Part shown: one piece after another, positions 26,317 through 35,070 of the stretch
How the letters are laid out: the number at the start of each line of letters is the position of its first letter
How positions within the stretch are numbered: position 1 is the stretch's first letter
From: Burkholderia sp052045245
GTDB taxonomy: Bacteria > Pseudomonadota > Gammaproteobacteria > Burkholderiales > Burkholderiaceae
Reading direction: 5' to 3'
Length of the DNA: 64,000 nucleotides
NCBI RefSeq assembly: GCF_052045245.1
Contig: NZ_JBQEON010000023.1
Location: 56,883-120,882, forward strand
Made by a program: the position numbers and the translations under genes
Notes under the pieces: generated by a model
What the model was told of the DNA's origin: nothing
Seen by the model: only the letters and a program-made list of their open reading frames with translations
Database searches by the model: none

Positions 26317-27237
26317 ATGCCGCTTCATATCCCGACCCCCTATATCCGTTCGCAGATCGCGTCGCGCCGCCTCGGCACGAATATCTGGTTGAAGCTCGAC
26401 GCGCTGCAGCCGTCCGGTTCGTTCAAGTTGCGCGGCATCGGGGCGGTGTGCGAGGCGCGCCATGCGGGCGGCGCGCGCCGCTTCGTGTCGTCGTCGGGCG
26501 GCAATGCGGGCATCGCGGTCGCGTATTGCGGTCGCCAGCTCGGCGTGCCGGTGTGCGTCGTCGTGCCGGAGAGCGCGTCGGCCCGCGCACGCGAACTGAT
26601 TCGCGTCGAGGGCGCGGAGGTGGTCGTGCACGGCGCGAGCTGGGCCGAGGCGAATGCGTACGCGCTGTCGGCCATCGGTGCGGACGACGCGTTTGTGCAT
26701 CCGTTCGACGACCCCGTGTTGTGGCAAGGGCACGCGACGATGATCGACGAAATGGCGGCGAGCGGCCCGAAGCCCGACGCGGTCGTGCTCGCGGTCGGCG
26801 GCGGCGGCCTGCTGTGCGGCGTGCTCGAGGGCCTCGCGCGTAACGGCTGGCACGACGTGCCGGTCGTCGCGGTCGAGACGGCGGGCGCGGACAGCTACGC
26901 GCGCTCGGTCGCGCAGGGGCATCCGGTCGAATTGCCGGCGATCACGAGCATCGCGACGTCGCTGGGTGCGAAGCGGCCGTGCGACGCGGCGGTCGAATGG
27001 GCGACGCGGCATGCGATCCATCCGGTCGTCGTATCCGATGCGCAGGCGGTGGCCGCATCGCTGCGGTTTCTGGACGAACAGCGGATCGTCGTCGAGCCGG
27101 CGTGCGGTGCCGCGCTGGCCGCGCTCGAACAGGCGGTGCCGGTGCTTGCGTCTGCGTCGGACGTCGCGGTGATCGTGTGCGGCGGCGTGACGGCGACGGT
27201 CGAGCAGTTGCAGACGCTGAACGCGACGTTGCGGTAG
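26317..27237 (+). CDS. PLP-dependent serine/threonine dehydratase-like enzyme
   Basis: The 306-residue protein is a fold-type II PLP enzyme. SGSFKLRG near residue 31 holds the Schiff-base lysine, SSGGNAG near 57 binds the phosphate, and GGGGLLCG near 164 is the glycine loop. The length and sequence fit L-serine ammonia-lyase / threonine dehydratase of the mammalian SDH type, which deaminates serine or threonine to a 2-oxoacid. ATG 26317 is used because homology starts at TPYIRSQ; upstream in-frame ATG codons would add a poly-Val tract. The divergent lysR gene is its likely regulator. Confidence 0.88.
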   Translation: MPLHIPTPYIRSQIASRRLGTNIWLKLDALQPSGSFKLRGIGAVCEARHAGGARRFVSSSGGNAGIAVAYCGRQLGVPVCVVVPESASARARELIRVEGAEVVVHGASWAEANAYALSAIGADDAFVHPFDDPVLWQGHATMIDEMAASGPKPDAVVLAVGGGGLLCGVLEGLARNGWHDVPVVAVETAGADSYARSVAQGHPVELPAITSIATSLGAKRPCDAAVEWATRHAIHPVVVSDAQAVAASLRFLDEQRIVVEPACGAALAALEQAVPVLASASDVAVIVCGGVTATVEQLQTLNATLR

Positions 27238-27557
27238 GGCGTCGAGTCATCCGGCGCGGTGCGGCCGCGCGGGGGATGGAATGCGGCTCCGCCACTCGTC
27301 ATTGCGGGTGACGGGGGCGCTGCCGACCGCCGAACGGGCGAGGCGGATCCGCGGCCAGGGCGCGATCGCGCGCGCCCGCCAACGCAATCCGGAATCTGCG
27401 TGGCCTGTCGCGATGGCGGGTCCCCAGGCGCGGGTCATGTCACGGCGCGCGTGCAGCCGGTGGCCGACTGTGCGGCCATCGCGTTGGAGGAAGACGGGGG
27501 AAAGGGGTATATCGCGCGCCGCACGCGATGCACGCACGGCGCGGAGGACGGTCGCGG
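27238..27557. other. Intergenic region, no gene seen
   Basis: This 320-base interval lies between the convergent dehydratase and DUF2242 genes. Long open frames cross it because of the high GC content, but none has recognisable features, and I see no clear terminator. Confidence 0.4.
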
Positions 27558-28667
27558 TCAGTTCGCGGCCGGTGCGCTGGCCCCGGCCGGTGCGGACGAA
27601 GCGGCGGGATCGGCGGAGGCAGGCGCGGATGCCTTGTCTGCCGACGTCGGAGCGGCATTCGAGGGCGCAGGTGCGGAGGCCGCCGACGCCGGCGTTGCGC
27701 TGGCGGGTGTCACGGGCGCCGATGCGGCCGGCGCCGAAGCCGAAGCCGGGATCGATGCCGAAGCCGGGACCGGCGCCGAAGCTGCCGTTGGCGCGGACGC
27801 GGGCGTCGATGTCGAGGCCGGCACCGCAGCCAAAGCCGGTGCCGAAGCGGGCGTTGGAACCGAAGCCGCCGTACCCGTCCCCGATACACTCCCCCGCATC
27901 GCTCCCGGCGCGACCACGGCCGGTGTTCCGGCGGGCCCGCCCGGCACGACGACCGCGCCTGGCGCCGGCGCGACGCTCGGCACGGAAAGCGGTACCGGCG
28001 CGGCCGGCGGCGTCGGCACGACCGGCGTCGTCATCTTGAGCGGCTCGCCCTGCGGCGTCGGCGCGGGTTCGGGCAGCGGCGCGACGTGCTCCTTCTCCGC
28101 CGCCTTCACGGTCGCACGATCGCGGCGGGCCGGATCGATCTTCAGGAAATGCTCGACGAGATTGAAGAAGCGCTCGTAGAACACGCCGGCGGGAATCGTC
28201 TCGCTCGCGGTCTTCACGAGTGCGTCGTCGCTCGACCCGATCGGCAGCGATAGCGAACCGAACACGCTGAGCCCGACGCTCGCCGACGTATTCGACTTCT
28301 TCAGCGTGTAGCGATCCTGCACCGCGTTCACATAGGCGATGCTCGACGAGCCGTCGGCATTCGCGTCCGCGCACACGACGTGAAATTCGATCACGACGTG
28401 CATGTCGTTGCTTGGCTGGAAATTCTTGCTGCCGTCCACCGAATCGTTGCGCGACGACGAGACGACATAGCCCTGGCTCAGCAGCGCGCGCCGCGCGGCC
28501 TCGCAGGACGCGTCGGATTTCGAGTGGAACGTGTGTGCATACGGGCTGCTCGTCGCGTCGAATTGTTCCTGCTGATAGATCGGCTTGGGCGGCGACGAGC
28601 ACGCCGCCAGCACGGTCGCGGCCGCGAGCGCGCACGAAACGGAAAACAGGCGAAATCGGTTGTGCAT
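27558..28667 (-). CDS. DUF2242 lipoprotein with Ala/Pro/Ser-rich tail
   Basis: The 369-residue protein begins with a lipoprotein signal peptide whose lipobox is LAAC (Cys22). Residues 30-190 form the DUF2242 domain, with SDASCEAARRALLSQGYVV and a long conserved beta-rich stretch. From about residue 215 the sequence is low-complexity Ala/Pro/Ser with Val and Thr, likely an extended linker through the periplasm or peptidoglycan. No function is known for the family. The tail is encoded by degenerate short repeats, visible in the DNA near 27,660-27,860. The domain call is confident; the role is unknown. Confidence 0.82.
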   Translation of the reverse strand: MHNRFRLFSVSCALAAATVLAACSSPPKPIYQQEQFDATSSPYAHTFHSKSDASCEAARRALLSQGYVVSSSRNDSVDGSKNFQPSNDMHVVIEFHVVCADANADGSSSIAYVNAVQDRYTLKKSNTSASVGLSVFGSLSLPIGSSDDALVKTASETIPAGVFYERFFNLVEHFLKIDPARRDRATVKAAEKEHVAPLPEPAPTPQGEPLKMTTPVVPTPPAAPVPLSVPSVAPAPGAVVVPGGPAGTPAVVAPGAMRGSVSGTGTAASVPTPASAPALAAVPASTSTPASAPTAASAPVPASASIPASASAPAASAPVTPASATPASAASAPAPSNAAPTSADKASAPASADPAASSAPAGASAPAAN

Positions 28668-28816
28668 GGCGTCTTTCAAAAGGCTCGGCGAGATGCTGCG
28701 CGGCGGCGGTGGGCGCCGCGTACGCAGGCCGCGCAACGGCGGTGCCGGTGCAATGCGCATCGGCAATCTCGTATGGCCGGGGCGTCATTATAGTTTCGTT
28801 TGATGTCGCGCTTGCT

Positions 28817-29710
28817 TTAGCCGGCCGGCGCCGGCCGCGCGGCCGCGAGCAATTGCGACGCCAGCGGGTGGTGTTCGCCGCGCCGCGAGCGGATCGCATG
28901 GATCTCCTCGGTCACGTCGCCGGCCCGGCCGAGCCGGCGCAGCCCGCGCAGCAGCGACGCGTCGTTTGCGCCGAGTTCGCTGAGCGGAAACACGCCGAGG
29001 CCGCGTGCCGCGAACACGGCCATCAACGCGCTGTCCTCGAATTCGCCCGCGATGCGCGGCACGATGCGTTCGCGTTCGAACCACCGGTCCAGACGCGCGC
29101 GTAGCGCCGAATGGGCGGTCGGCAGCAGCACCGGCAACTCGGCGAGGCACTGCGGAAAGCGCTGTCGCGCGGTCGGCGCGACGAGCGCCGCGGGCCCGTA
29201 CCAGTCGACCGGCGAGGCGACGAGCCGTTCGCTCGTCACGCGCAGGTTCGACCCCGACGGCGCGCCCTGGCCGGCCAGCACCAGATCGAGGTGATGCAGC
29301 GCCAGTTCCGCGAGCAGCGCGTCGTGCTCGCCTTCGTGGCACAGCAGCCGCAGCGTGGGCGTGTCGAGCACCGGGGCCAGGATCGCATGCGCGGCGAGCT
29401 TCGAGATGCCGTCGGCGAGGCCGACCGCGAGCCGCACGGTGGGCTGGCTGGCCGCGGCGCGCACCTCGTCGGGAATCAGCCGGCCCATCTCGAAGATGAC
29501 CTCCGCACGCGCATACGCGGCCTGCCCGGCATCGGTCATCGCGACGCCGCGCCCGGTCGGGCGCAGCAACTGGTGACCGAGCGACTTCTCGAGTTCGCGC
29601 ACCTGGGCGCTGATCGTCTGTACGGCCATGTCGAGCCGTTCCGCCGCGCGCGCGAAGCCGCCTTCCTTCACGACGACCCAGAAATAGTACAGATGTCGGA
29701 AATTGAGCAT
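28817..29710 (-). CDS. nhaR: LysR-family regulator, NhaR-like
   Basis: The 297-residue protein begins MLNFRHLYYFWVVVKEGGFARAAERL, with the HLYYFW block that marks the NhaR branch of LysR regulators, and keeps GVADGISKL near residue 97 and AGEFEDSALMAVFAARG near 221, also as in NhaR. NhaR activates the Na+/H+ antiporter gene nhaA in enterobacteria; no nhaA is seen here. It is divergent from the terC gene with about 108 bases between, so terC is a possible target. Confidence 0.85.
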   Translation of the reverse strand: MLNFRHLYYFWVVVKEGGFARAAERLDMAVQTISAQVRELEKSLGHQLLRPTGRGVAMTDAGQAAYARAEVIFEMGRLIPDEVRAAASQPTVRLAVGLADGISKLAAHAILAPVLDTPTLRLLCHEGEHDALLAELALHHLDLVLAGQGAPSGSNLRVTSERLVASPVDWYGPAALVAPTARQRFPQCLAELPVLLPTAHSALRARLDRWFERERIVPRIAGEFEDSALMAVFAARGLGVFPLSELGANDASLLRGLRRLGRAGDVTEEIHAIRSRRGEHHPLASQLLAAARPAPAG

Positions 29711-29742
29711 CGGATCAACGTTTCGTAAAAACCGAACTAAAG

Positions 29743-29764
29743 ATCAGATTCTCTCTGATTTTTT
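29743..29764 (+). terminator. Short terminator-like hairpin in the terC leader
   Basis: ATCAGA and TCTGAT form a 6-bp stem with a 5-nt loop followed by five to six T residues, in the leader of terC about 55 bases before its ATG. It could be an attenuator or could simply insulate the divergent genes. No known riboswitch consensus precedes it. Confidence 0.45.
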
Positions 29765-29818
29765 CGAAGTCGTGGGGTGCCTATCATCAGGCTTTCCCCC
29801 TTCGAATCGGCCCTTTTC

Positions 29819-30598
29819 ATGGACTACCTGCTGACGCTTGCCGCCGACCCCGCCGTCTGGGTCGCGCTCCTGACTCTGGTCGTGATGGAAGTCGTGCTCG
29901 GCATCGACAACCTGATCTTCATCTCGATCCTCAGCAACAAGCTGCCCGAAGCGCAGCGTGCCCGCACGCAGCGCCTCGGTATCGCGCTCGCGCTCGTGAT
30001 GCGTCTCGCGCTGCTCGGCAGCGTCGCGTGGATCGCCAGCCTGACCGAACCCGTATTCACGTTGTTCGATCACGCGTTCTCGTGGCGCGACATGATCCTG
30101 CTGTCCGGCGGCCTGTTCCTCGTATGGAAGGCGACCACCGAGATCCATCATCACGTGTCGCACGACGGCGACGGCGCGGGCCCATCCGGCGGCGCGGCCG
30201 GCCTGACGGTATGGGCCGCGATCGGCCAGATCGTGATGCTCGACATCGTGTTCTCGATCGACAGCATCGTGACCGCGATCGGCATGACCGAGCACATCCC
30301 GATCATGTTCGTCGCGGTGATCGTCGCGGTGAGCGTGATGCTGTTCGCCGCGCAGCCGCTCGCCCGTTTCATCGACCGCAACCCGACCGTCGTGATGCTC
30401 GCGCTGTCGTTCCTCGTCGTGATCGGCATGACGCTGATCGCGGAAGGCTTCGGTTCGCATGTGCCGAAGGGCTATATCTACGCGGCGATGGCGTTCTCGG
30501 CGTTCGTCGAGGGCATGAACATGCTGGCGCGGCGCGCGAAGGCGAAGGCGAAGGCGAAGGCGAGCGCGAAGCGCGCGGCGCCGGCCGACGGTCACTGA
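29819..30598 (+). CDS. TerC-family integral membrane protein
   Basis: The 259-residue protein has seven or more predicted membrane helices and both TerC signature blocks: VVLGIDNLIFISILSNKLP (residues about 23-41) and MLDIVFSIDSIVTAIGM (about 140-156), with acidic residues within the membrane. The TerC family exports metal ions, with Mn2+ shown for several members. A Lys/Ala tail (KAKAKAKA) ends the protein, encoded by GAAGGC repeats at 30538-30561. ATG 29819 starts the first helix; a GTG at 29777 is an unlikely alternative. Confidence 0.9.
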   Translation: MDYLLTLAADPAVWVALLTLVVMEVVLGIDNLIFISILSNKLPEAQRARTQRLGIALALVMRLALLGSVAWIASLTEPVFTLFDHAFSWRDMILLSGGLFLVWKATTEIHHHVSHDGDGAGPSGGAAGLTVWAAIGQIVMLDIVFSIDSIVTAIGMTEHIPIMFVAVIVAVSVMLFAAQPLARFIDRNPTVVMLALSFLVVIGMTLIAEGFGSHVPKGYIYAAMAFSAFVEGMNMLARRAKAKAKAKASAKRAAPADGH

Positions 30599-30657
30599 GC
30601 AAGCGGGCGGGCGAGGCCCGCCCTTGATCCGGAATTTTCAACGAAAGGAGAAGCGCG

Positions 30658-30960
30658 ATGAAATGTCCCGTCTGCAAGACGCCCGACCTGCTGATGGCCG
30701 AGCGCCAGTCGATCGAGATCGACTACTGTCCGGCCTGTCGCGGGGTGTGGCTCGATCGCGGCGAACTCGACAAGCTGATCGCGCGCGAAGCCGGCAATGC
30801 GCCGGAACGCCGCGATGAACCGGCTGCGCGCCACGAGGCGCACGCGCCGCGCGGGCGCGACGATGGCTGGGGGCGCGACGGCCGCTCGCACGACGACCGT
30901 TACCGGCACGACGGCCAGCGTCGCAAGAAGTCGGTGTTCGACCTGTTCGATTTCGATTGA
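30658..30960 (+). CDS. zf-TFIIB domain protein
   Basis: The 100-residue protein starts MKCPVCKTPDLL and has a second pair in YCPACRGVWLDRGELDKL. These four Cys residues form the TFIIB-like zinc-binding domain (residues 1-45). The remainder is highly charged, rich in Arg, His and Asp, and ends FDLFDFD. AAAGGAG lies 8 bases before the ATG. It follows terC by 59 bases and may be co-transcribed. Function unknown. Confidence 0.87.
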   Translation: MKCPVCKTPDLLMAERQSIEIDYCPACRGVWLDRGELDKLIAREAGNAPERRDEPAARHEAHAPRGRDDGWGRDGRSHDDRYRHDGQRRKKSVFDLFDFD

Positions 30961-30988
30961 GCATCAAGCATCAAGCATCAAGCATCGA
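30961..30988 (+). repeat. GCATCAA heptamer tandem repeat
   Basis: Three perfect GCATCAA units and a fourth imperfect one start immediately after the stop codon of the zf-TFIIB gene. No function is evident. Confidence 0.85.
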
Positions 30989-31026
30989 ACACGGCGGCGC
31001 GCACGCACCGTGCCCCACGTCGCAAC

Positions 31027-31061
31027 AAAGCCCCGCCAGGCGTCATGCCCGGCGGGGCTTT
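31027..31061. terminator. Bidirectional terminator between zf-TFIIB and hsp20 genes
   Basis: AAAGCCCCGCC and GGCGGGGCTTT form a perfect 11-bp stem with a 13-nt loop between two convergent genes. The A-run on one side and T-run on the other allow use in both directions. Confidence 0.75.
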
Positions 31062-31104
31062 GTCATGCGTGTCGCACGATGAACAGGTGCCGACGTTAGC
31101 TGCG

Positions 31105-31530
31105 TTACGCGTTGCCGGCCGTCACGTCGATGCGGCGCGGACGCGTTTGCTCGCGGCGCGGAATCGTCAGCGTCAGTACGCCGTCGCGCAGGCTCGCATC
31201 GATCCGCGACGTGTCGAGATCGGGACTCAGCACGAACGTGCGCACGTAGCGCGGCGCGCGGACTTCCGCGTGGCGCACGCGCAGCCCGGCCGGCGTGTCG
31301 AGGCGCGTGTCGGCTTCGATCGTCAGCGTGTTGTCGTGCACCTTCACGTCGAGGTTCTCGCGCGGCACGCCCGGCAGGTCGGCGCGCAGCGTGACGCGCT
31401 GCGTGTCCTCGACGATGTCGACGGCCGGCGTGATCGCGGGCCTGCGTGCGGCGTCGGTGGCCGCGGCGGCCGCAGCGGGAAAAGCGGCGGCAGCGGTCTG
31501 GCGTTCGGTCAGGGTCTGGCTCGTATTCAT
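31105..31530 (-). CDS. Hsp20 small heat shock protein
   Basis: The 141-residue protein has an alpha-crystallin domain from about residue 33 to 130, with DLPGVPRENLDVKVHDNTLTI in the middle and LRDGVLTLTIPR near the end. An Ala-rich N-terminal arm precedes it. It should bind unfolding proteins without ATP. A second hsp20 gene ends 16 bases upstream on the same strand, so the pair forms one operon, likely heat-induced, though I see no certain sigma-32 site. Confidence 0.92.
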   Translation of the reverse strand: MNTSQTLTERQTAAAAFPAAAAAATDAARRPAITPAVDIVEDTQRVTLRADLPGVPRENLDVKVHDNTLTIEADTRLDTPAGLRVRHAEVRAPRYVRTFVLSPDLDTSRIDASLRDGVLTLTIPRREQTRPRRIDVTAGNA

Positions 31531-31546
31531 GTCGTTCTCCTGAGTG

Positions 31547-31987
31547 TTACTGGACGGTGATCGCGCGCGGCTTCGAGGCCTCGCGCCGGCCGACGCGAAT
31601 CAGCAGGCAGCCGTCTTCATAGCGGGCCGTGACGTTGTCGGCATCCGCGTTCTGCGGCAGCTCGACGACCCGGCGGAATGCACCGTGAAAGCGCTCCTGC
31701 GCATAGCGGCGCACGTCGTCACCGGCGTCGTGCGGCACGGGCTTGCGCTCGCCGCTGATCGTCAGCAAGTCCTTGTCGATCGATACGTCGAAGTCGGCCG
31801 CGGCCATGCCGGGCGCGAACGCGACGATCTCGATCGCATCGTCGGTCGCGCCGACGTTCAGCGCGGGAAATGCGCTCGGCCGCCCTGCGCGGATGCCGGT
31901 CGGAAGCTCGCCGAGCAGGCTCGCCATCTGCCGCTGCACGCGGGCGAATTCGTCGAACAGATCGTTACCGAAATGAATGCCGCTCAT
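31547..31987 (-). CDS. Hsp20 small heat shock protein
   Basis: The 146-residue protein carries an alpha-crystallin domain (about residues 42-135; FAPGMAAADFDVSIDKDLLTISGER and YEDGCLLIRVGRRE). The N-terminus MSGIHFGNDLFDEFARVQRQM is typical of class A small heat shock proteins. ATG 31987 is chosen because GGAGG lies 7 bases upstream; an upstream ATG at 32005 overlaps that site. It is the first gene of the hsp20 pair. Confidence 0.92.
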   Translation of the reverse strand: MSGIHFGNDLFDEFARVQRQMASLLGELPTGIRAGRPSAFPALNVGATDDAIEIVAFAPGMAAADFDVSIDKDLLTISGERKPVPHDAGDDVRRYAQERFHGAFRRVVELPQNADADNVTARYEDGCLLIRVGRREASKPRAITVQ

Positions 31988-32232
31988 GAAGGTCCTCCGG
32001 AACATGAAGCGCGAAAGACGCGACGCCGCGACGCCGATAGCGAGCGCGATGCGCGGTTTTCCGCTGAGTCGAAACGGAGGCAGTGCGCGTGACGGGCACT
32101 GCCTGGCAACGGGTAATTAGAGGCCGTCGCAGCGGTTTTCAAGAGGGCGCGTGCAACTTCCGTCGACGCGTGACGATGCGGTTCGATGCGACAATCGTCG
32201 CGCTATCCACAGACCACGGAGACGGGACGAAC

Positions 32233-33150
32233 ATGGACATTCAACGCATCGCGATCGTCGGGGCCGGCGTGATCGGCGCGAGCTGGGCGGCTTTCTATCT
32301 GTCGAAAGGCTTCGACGTCGTCGCGACCGATCCCGCGCCGCAAGCCGACGCGCGGCTGCGCGACGCGCTCGCCGTCTTCGTCGGCGAACGGGCCGCCGAA
32401 CTGTCCGCGCGGCTGTCGTTCGACGCGGATCTCGTGCGCGCGCTCGACGGCGTCGATTTCGTGCAGGAAAACGGCCCCGAGCGGCTCGATCTGAAACGTG
32501 AGCTGTACCGTCGGATGGACGACGTGCTGCCCGCCAGCGTGCCGATCGCGTCGAGCTCGTCGGGGCTGAAAATGTCAGAGATCCAGAGCGCGTGCGACAA
32601 GCATCCGGAGCGCTGCCTGATCGCGCATCCGTTCAACCCGCCGCATCTGATTCCGCTCGTCGAACTGGTCGGCGGCGGCGCGACGGATCCGAACGTGATC
32701 GCGCGCGTGAAGGCTTTCTACGACGCGCTCGGCAAGCAAACCATCGTGCTCAACAAGGAAATGACCGGCCACGTCGCGAACCGGCTCGCGGCCGCGCTGT
32801 TTCGCGAGGTGTACCACCTCGTCGGCGAAGGTGTGGTGAGCGTTGCCGACGCGGACAAGGCGGTCGCGTGGGGGCCGGGCCTGCGCTGGGGGCTGATGGG
32901 GCAGTGCCTGACCTATCACCTCGGCGGCGGCGCGGGCGGCATCGCGCACTTCCTCGAGCACCTGTCGGGGCCGATCACGACGTGGTGGGACGACCTCGGC
33001 ACGCCGTCGTTCGATCCGGCCGTCGACCGCAAGCTGAACGACGAACTGCGCGCGATCCAGGGCGATCGCTCGATGCAGGAACTGGCGGCCGAGCGCGACC
33101 GGTTGCTCGTCGAGCTGATCGACGCGCGGCGCCGCAGCTTCCTGCCCTGA
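32233..33150 (+). CDS. 3-hydroxyacyl-CoA dehydrogenase-family protein (carnitine dehydrogenase-like)
   Basis: The 305-residue protein has the NAD-binding motif IAIVGAGVIGASWAAFYLSKG near residue 6, the central SSSSGLKMSEIQ and the HPFNPPHLIPLVELVGG block with the catalytic His near residue 138, then the C-terminal 3HCDH domain. Family members of this size oxidise 3-hydroxy acids or their CoA esters; L-carnitine 3-dehydrogenase is the closest functional type I can name, but identity is not certain. It stands alone, transcribed away from the hsp20 genes. ATG 32233 is used because the Rossmann fold starts 4 residues later. Confidence 0.83.
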   Translation: MDIQRIAIVGAGVIGASWAAFYLSKGFDVVATDPAPQADARLRDALAVFVGERAAELSARLSFDADLVRALDGVDFVQENGPERLDLKRELYRRMDDVLPASVPIASSSSGLKMSEIQSACDKHPERCLIAHPFNPPHLIPLVELVGGGATDPNVIARVKAFYDALGKQTIVLNKEMTGHVANRLAAALFREVYHLVGEGVVSVADADKAVAWGPGLRWGLMGQCLTYHLGGGAGGIAHFLEHLSGPITTWWDDLGTPSFDPAVDRKLNDELRAIQGDRSMQELAAERDRLLVELIDARRRSFLP

Positions 33151-33178
33151 ACGTGCCGCCGCGCCGGGCCGCCGAAGG

Positions 33179-33460
33179 TTATTGCTGTGTGGTCGTGTGC
33201 GGTGCCTGGTGCGGCGTCTGCGCGAGCCACGCGGGCTGCACGGCCTGCACCAGTTCGCGATTGCGTTCACGCGTGGCGGCATTCGGCGGATAGTTGCCGT
33301 CGTTGGTCGGCAGTTCGCCGTCGAGATAAGCCTGCTTCAACTGCGCGACGACGTCCGCGCGCGTCAGGCCCTGCGCGGGGGCAGCGGCATCGGTTTGCGC
33401 AAAGGCGGGGGACAGCAGCGCGGCTGCGGCGGTCGCGACGGCGAATCGCAAGACATTCAT
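33179..33460 (-). CDS. DUF4148 small exported protein
   Basis: The 93-residue product has a Sec signal peptide (about residues 1-21, ending SPAFAQ) and then LTRADVVAQLKQAYLDGELP and YPPNAATRERNRELV, the DUF4148 signature common and multicopy in Burkholderia. The mature protein is a short periplasmic polypeptide of unknown role. It is convergent with the dehydrogenase gene. Confidence 0.88.
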   Translation of the reverse strand: MNVLRFAVATAAAALLSPAFAQTDAAAPAQGLTRADVVAQLKQAYLDGELPTNDGNYPPNAATRERNRELVQAVQPAWLAQTPHQAPHTTTQQ

Positions 33461-33648
33461 GGTGGGCTCCGATCAAGGGGACGGGTCAGCGGATTCACGG
33501 CTCACTGCCGTGCATTCCGATGGGTTCCATTGTCGCGAGCGGGTACTGCGTGGACGCTGACACGTTCCGGGCAACGCTGTCAGTTGCGCACGGACGCCGC
33601 AGCGGGGGCGGCGTTGAGGTTGCCGCGATGCGTGATAGAAGGCGGTCG

Positions 33649-34497
33649 TTACAGCTCGGCCGCCGCCGCGATCAGCGTCGCTTCGAGCGCGAGCGTCGAG
33701 CGCGATGGGGCCGCGGGCCGGTCGATCACGTATTCGAGCTCGCCGAGTTCGGGCAGTCCGGCGTCGAGCCGTGCGAGCCCGGCCGGAATCACGTAGCCCG
33801 CGAACGCGCTGACGCCGAGCCCCGCCCTCGCGGCCGCGCGCAGCACCGCGATGCTGCTGCTCACGACGGCGATCCGGTAGGGGCGGCCGACCGCCTCGAG
33901 CGATTCGAGCACGCGGCGGCGCGACACGCTCGGCTCCGGATGCATCGCGAGCGGCAGCACGGCTTCATGACCGGTGATCCGCGAATCGGGGCCGGTGCAC
34001 CAGTACAGCGGTTCGCTCCGGATGACGCGGCCGCGCCGGCTGCCTGCGACACGCTTGGCGAACACCAGGTCGTGACGACCTTCGTCGAGCGCATCGAACA
34101 GGTCGCCCGACAGCCCGGTCGAGATCGCGAGCTCGACTTCCGGATTGCGCTGCACGAAGCTCGCGAGCGCGGCCGTCAGGTGGGCCGACGCGAAATCCTC
34201 CGACATCGCGAGCCGCACCTTGCCCGACAGCGGCGGACCGCACACCGACGTGACGGCCTCGTCCATCAGTTCGAGGATGCGCACCGCGTAGCGGAACAGC
34301 GCATCGCCGTGCTGCGACAGGTGCACGTTGCGCGTGTCGCGCTCGAACAGCGGCCGGTCGAGCAGCTCCTCGAGGCGGCGGATGTGCTGGCTGACGGTCG
34401 ACTGCGACAGGCTCACGCGCTCGGACGCGGCGGTGAAACTGCCGGACTGGGCGACGGCGACGAAGCTGCGCAGCAGCTCGGGCGGTAAGGGACGCAT
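33649..34497 (-). CDS. LysR-family regulator at the island junction
   Basis: The 282-residue protein has the LysR winged helix (residues 5-63, LLRSFVAVAQSGSFTAASERVSLSQSTVSQHI in outline) and an effector domain. It is the last host-type gene before the island; its start lies only 70 bases from the stop of ginD. LysR genes commonly face their target divergently, so the original target may now lie beyond the far end of the island. The promoter region of this gene has been replaced or shortened by the insertion. Confidence 0.9.
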   Translation of the reverse strand: MRPLPPELLRSFVAVAQSGSFTAASERVSLSQSTVSQHIRRLEELLDRPLFERDTRNVHLSQHGDALFRYAVRILELMDEAVTSVCGPPLSGKVRLAMSEDFASAHLTAALASFVQRNPEVELAISTGLSGDLFDALDEGRHDLVFAKRVAGSRRGRVIRSEPLYWCTGPDSRITGHEAVLPLAMHPEPSVSRRRVLESLEAVGRPYRIAVVSSSIAVLRAAARAGLGVSAFAGYVIPAGLARLDAGLPELGELEYVIDRPAAPSRSTLALEATLIAAAAEL

Positions 34498-34566
34498 TGC
34501 TAAATCTATCTGTTATGTAATCGGGGGCTGGTGTTGCGCATGATGGAACTCCTTATGATAGGGGCT

Positions 34567-35070
34567 TCAGTCGCGCGCAACATTTTTAATGTTGCGTACG
34601 ATTTTTGATGACGTGCGGTTCAATTGTTGCTGTAGCTCAGAGATGACGTTGTCACGGGAGCGCAGTAACACCTCAAGTTCCTTGTTGTGGGCATCCAGTC
34701 GGTAATTTGCGCGAGCTAGTGCCGCTACCTCTGCTTGGGCTTCCTCAATTAGGGCTCGATATTCTTTCAATCTGGCTTCCGTGCCAGTCAGCTCTGCACG
34801 GCTTTCCTTGAGGCGGGACTGCGGCGATGCATCTTTGCGTCGACGGATCTCCGTCAACACGGGCGTGTGAAACCGATACAACGTTGCTCGATCAACGCCG
34901 GCCTCCTTGCACACAGCCGAGACAGTCAGTCTTGTTCCCTTTGGGACCACGAGAGGGGCGCTGTCAACCAGTCGTTGGACTGCCGCTAGAAGATTCCGAC
35001 GAGTCTCGTCGACAGAATGCCGACCGTAGGACGCCAAGGCTTCCAGGCTTGCCTCATGTACACCGGTCAT
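34567..35070 (-). CDS. ginD: GInt recombination accessory protein (GinD-like)
   Basis: The 167-residue protein has a predicted helix-turn-helix around residues 48-68 (LTVSAVCKEAGVDRATLYRF) and a long coiled coil from about 80 to 150 rich in Glu, Lys, Arg and Leu. It fits the small fourth protein of GInt operons and is analogous in place to TnpC of Tn554-type elements. Its ATG overlaps the ginC stop by 4 bases. A perfect 9-bp hairpin (34576-34596, CGCAACATT/AATGTTGCG) lies at the end of the gene. Confidence 0.8.
   Translation of the reverse strand: MTGVHEASLEALASYGRHSVDETRRNLLAAVQRLVDSAPLVVPKGTRLTVSAVCKEAGVDRATLYRFHTPVLTEIRRRKDASPQSRLKESRAELTGTEARLKEYRALIEEAQAEVAALARANYRLDAHNKELEVLLRSRDNVISELQQQLNRTSSKIVRNIKNVARD

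Noticed and set aside
30538..30561. GAAGGC repeat at the end of terC as a phase-variation tract
   Set aside because: It is in-frame and only lengthens a Lys/Ala tail by whole residues. No switching of expression is expected.
34576..34596. Perfect 9-bp hairpin at the end of ginD taken as a terminator
   Set aside because: It lies within the coding sequence and no U-run follows on the minus strand, so I list it only as a note on ginD.
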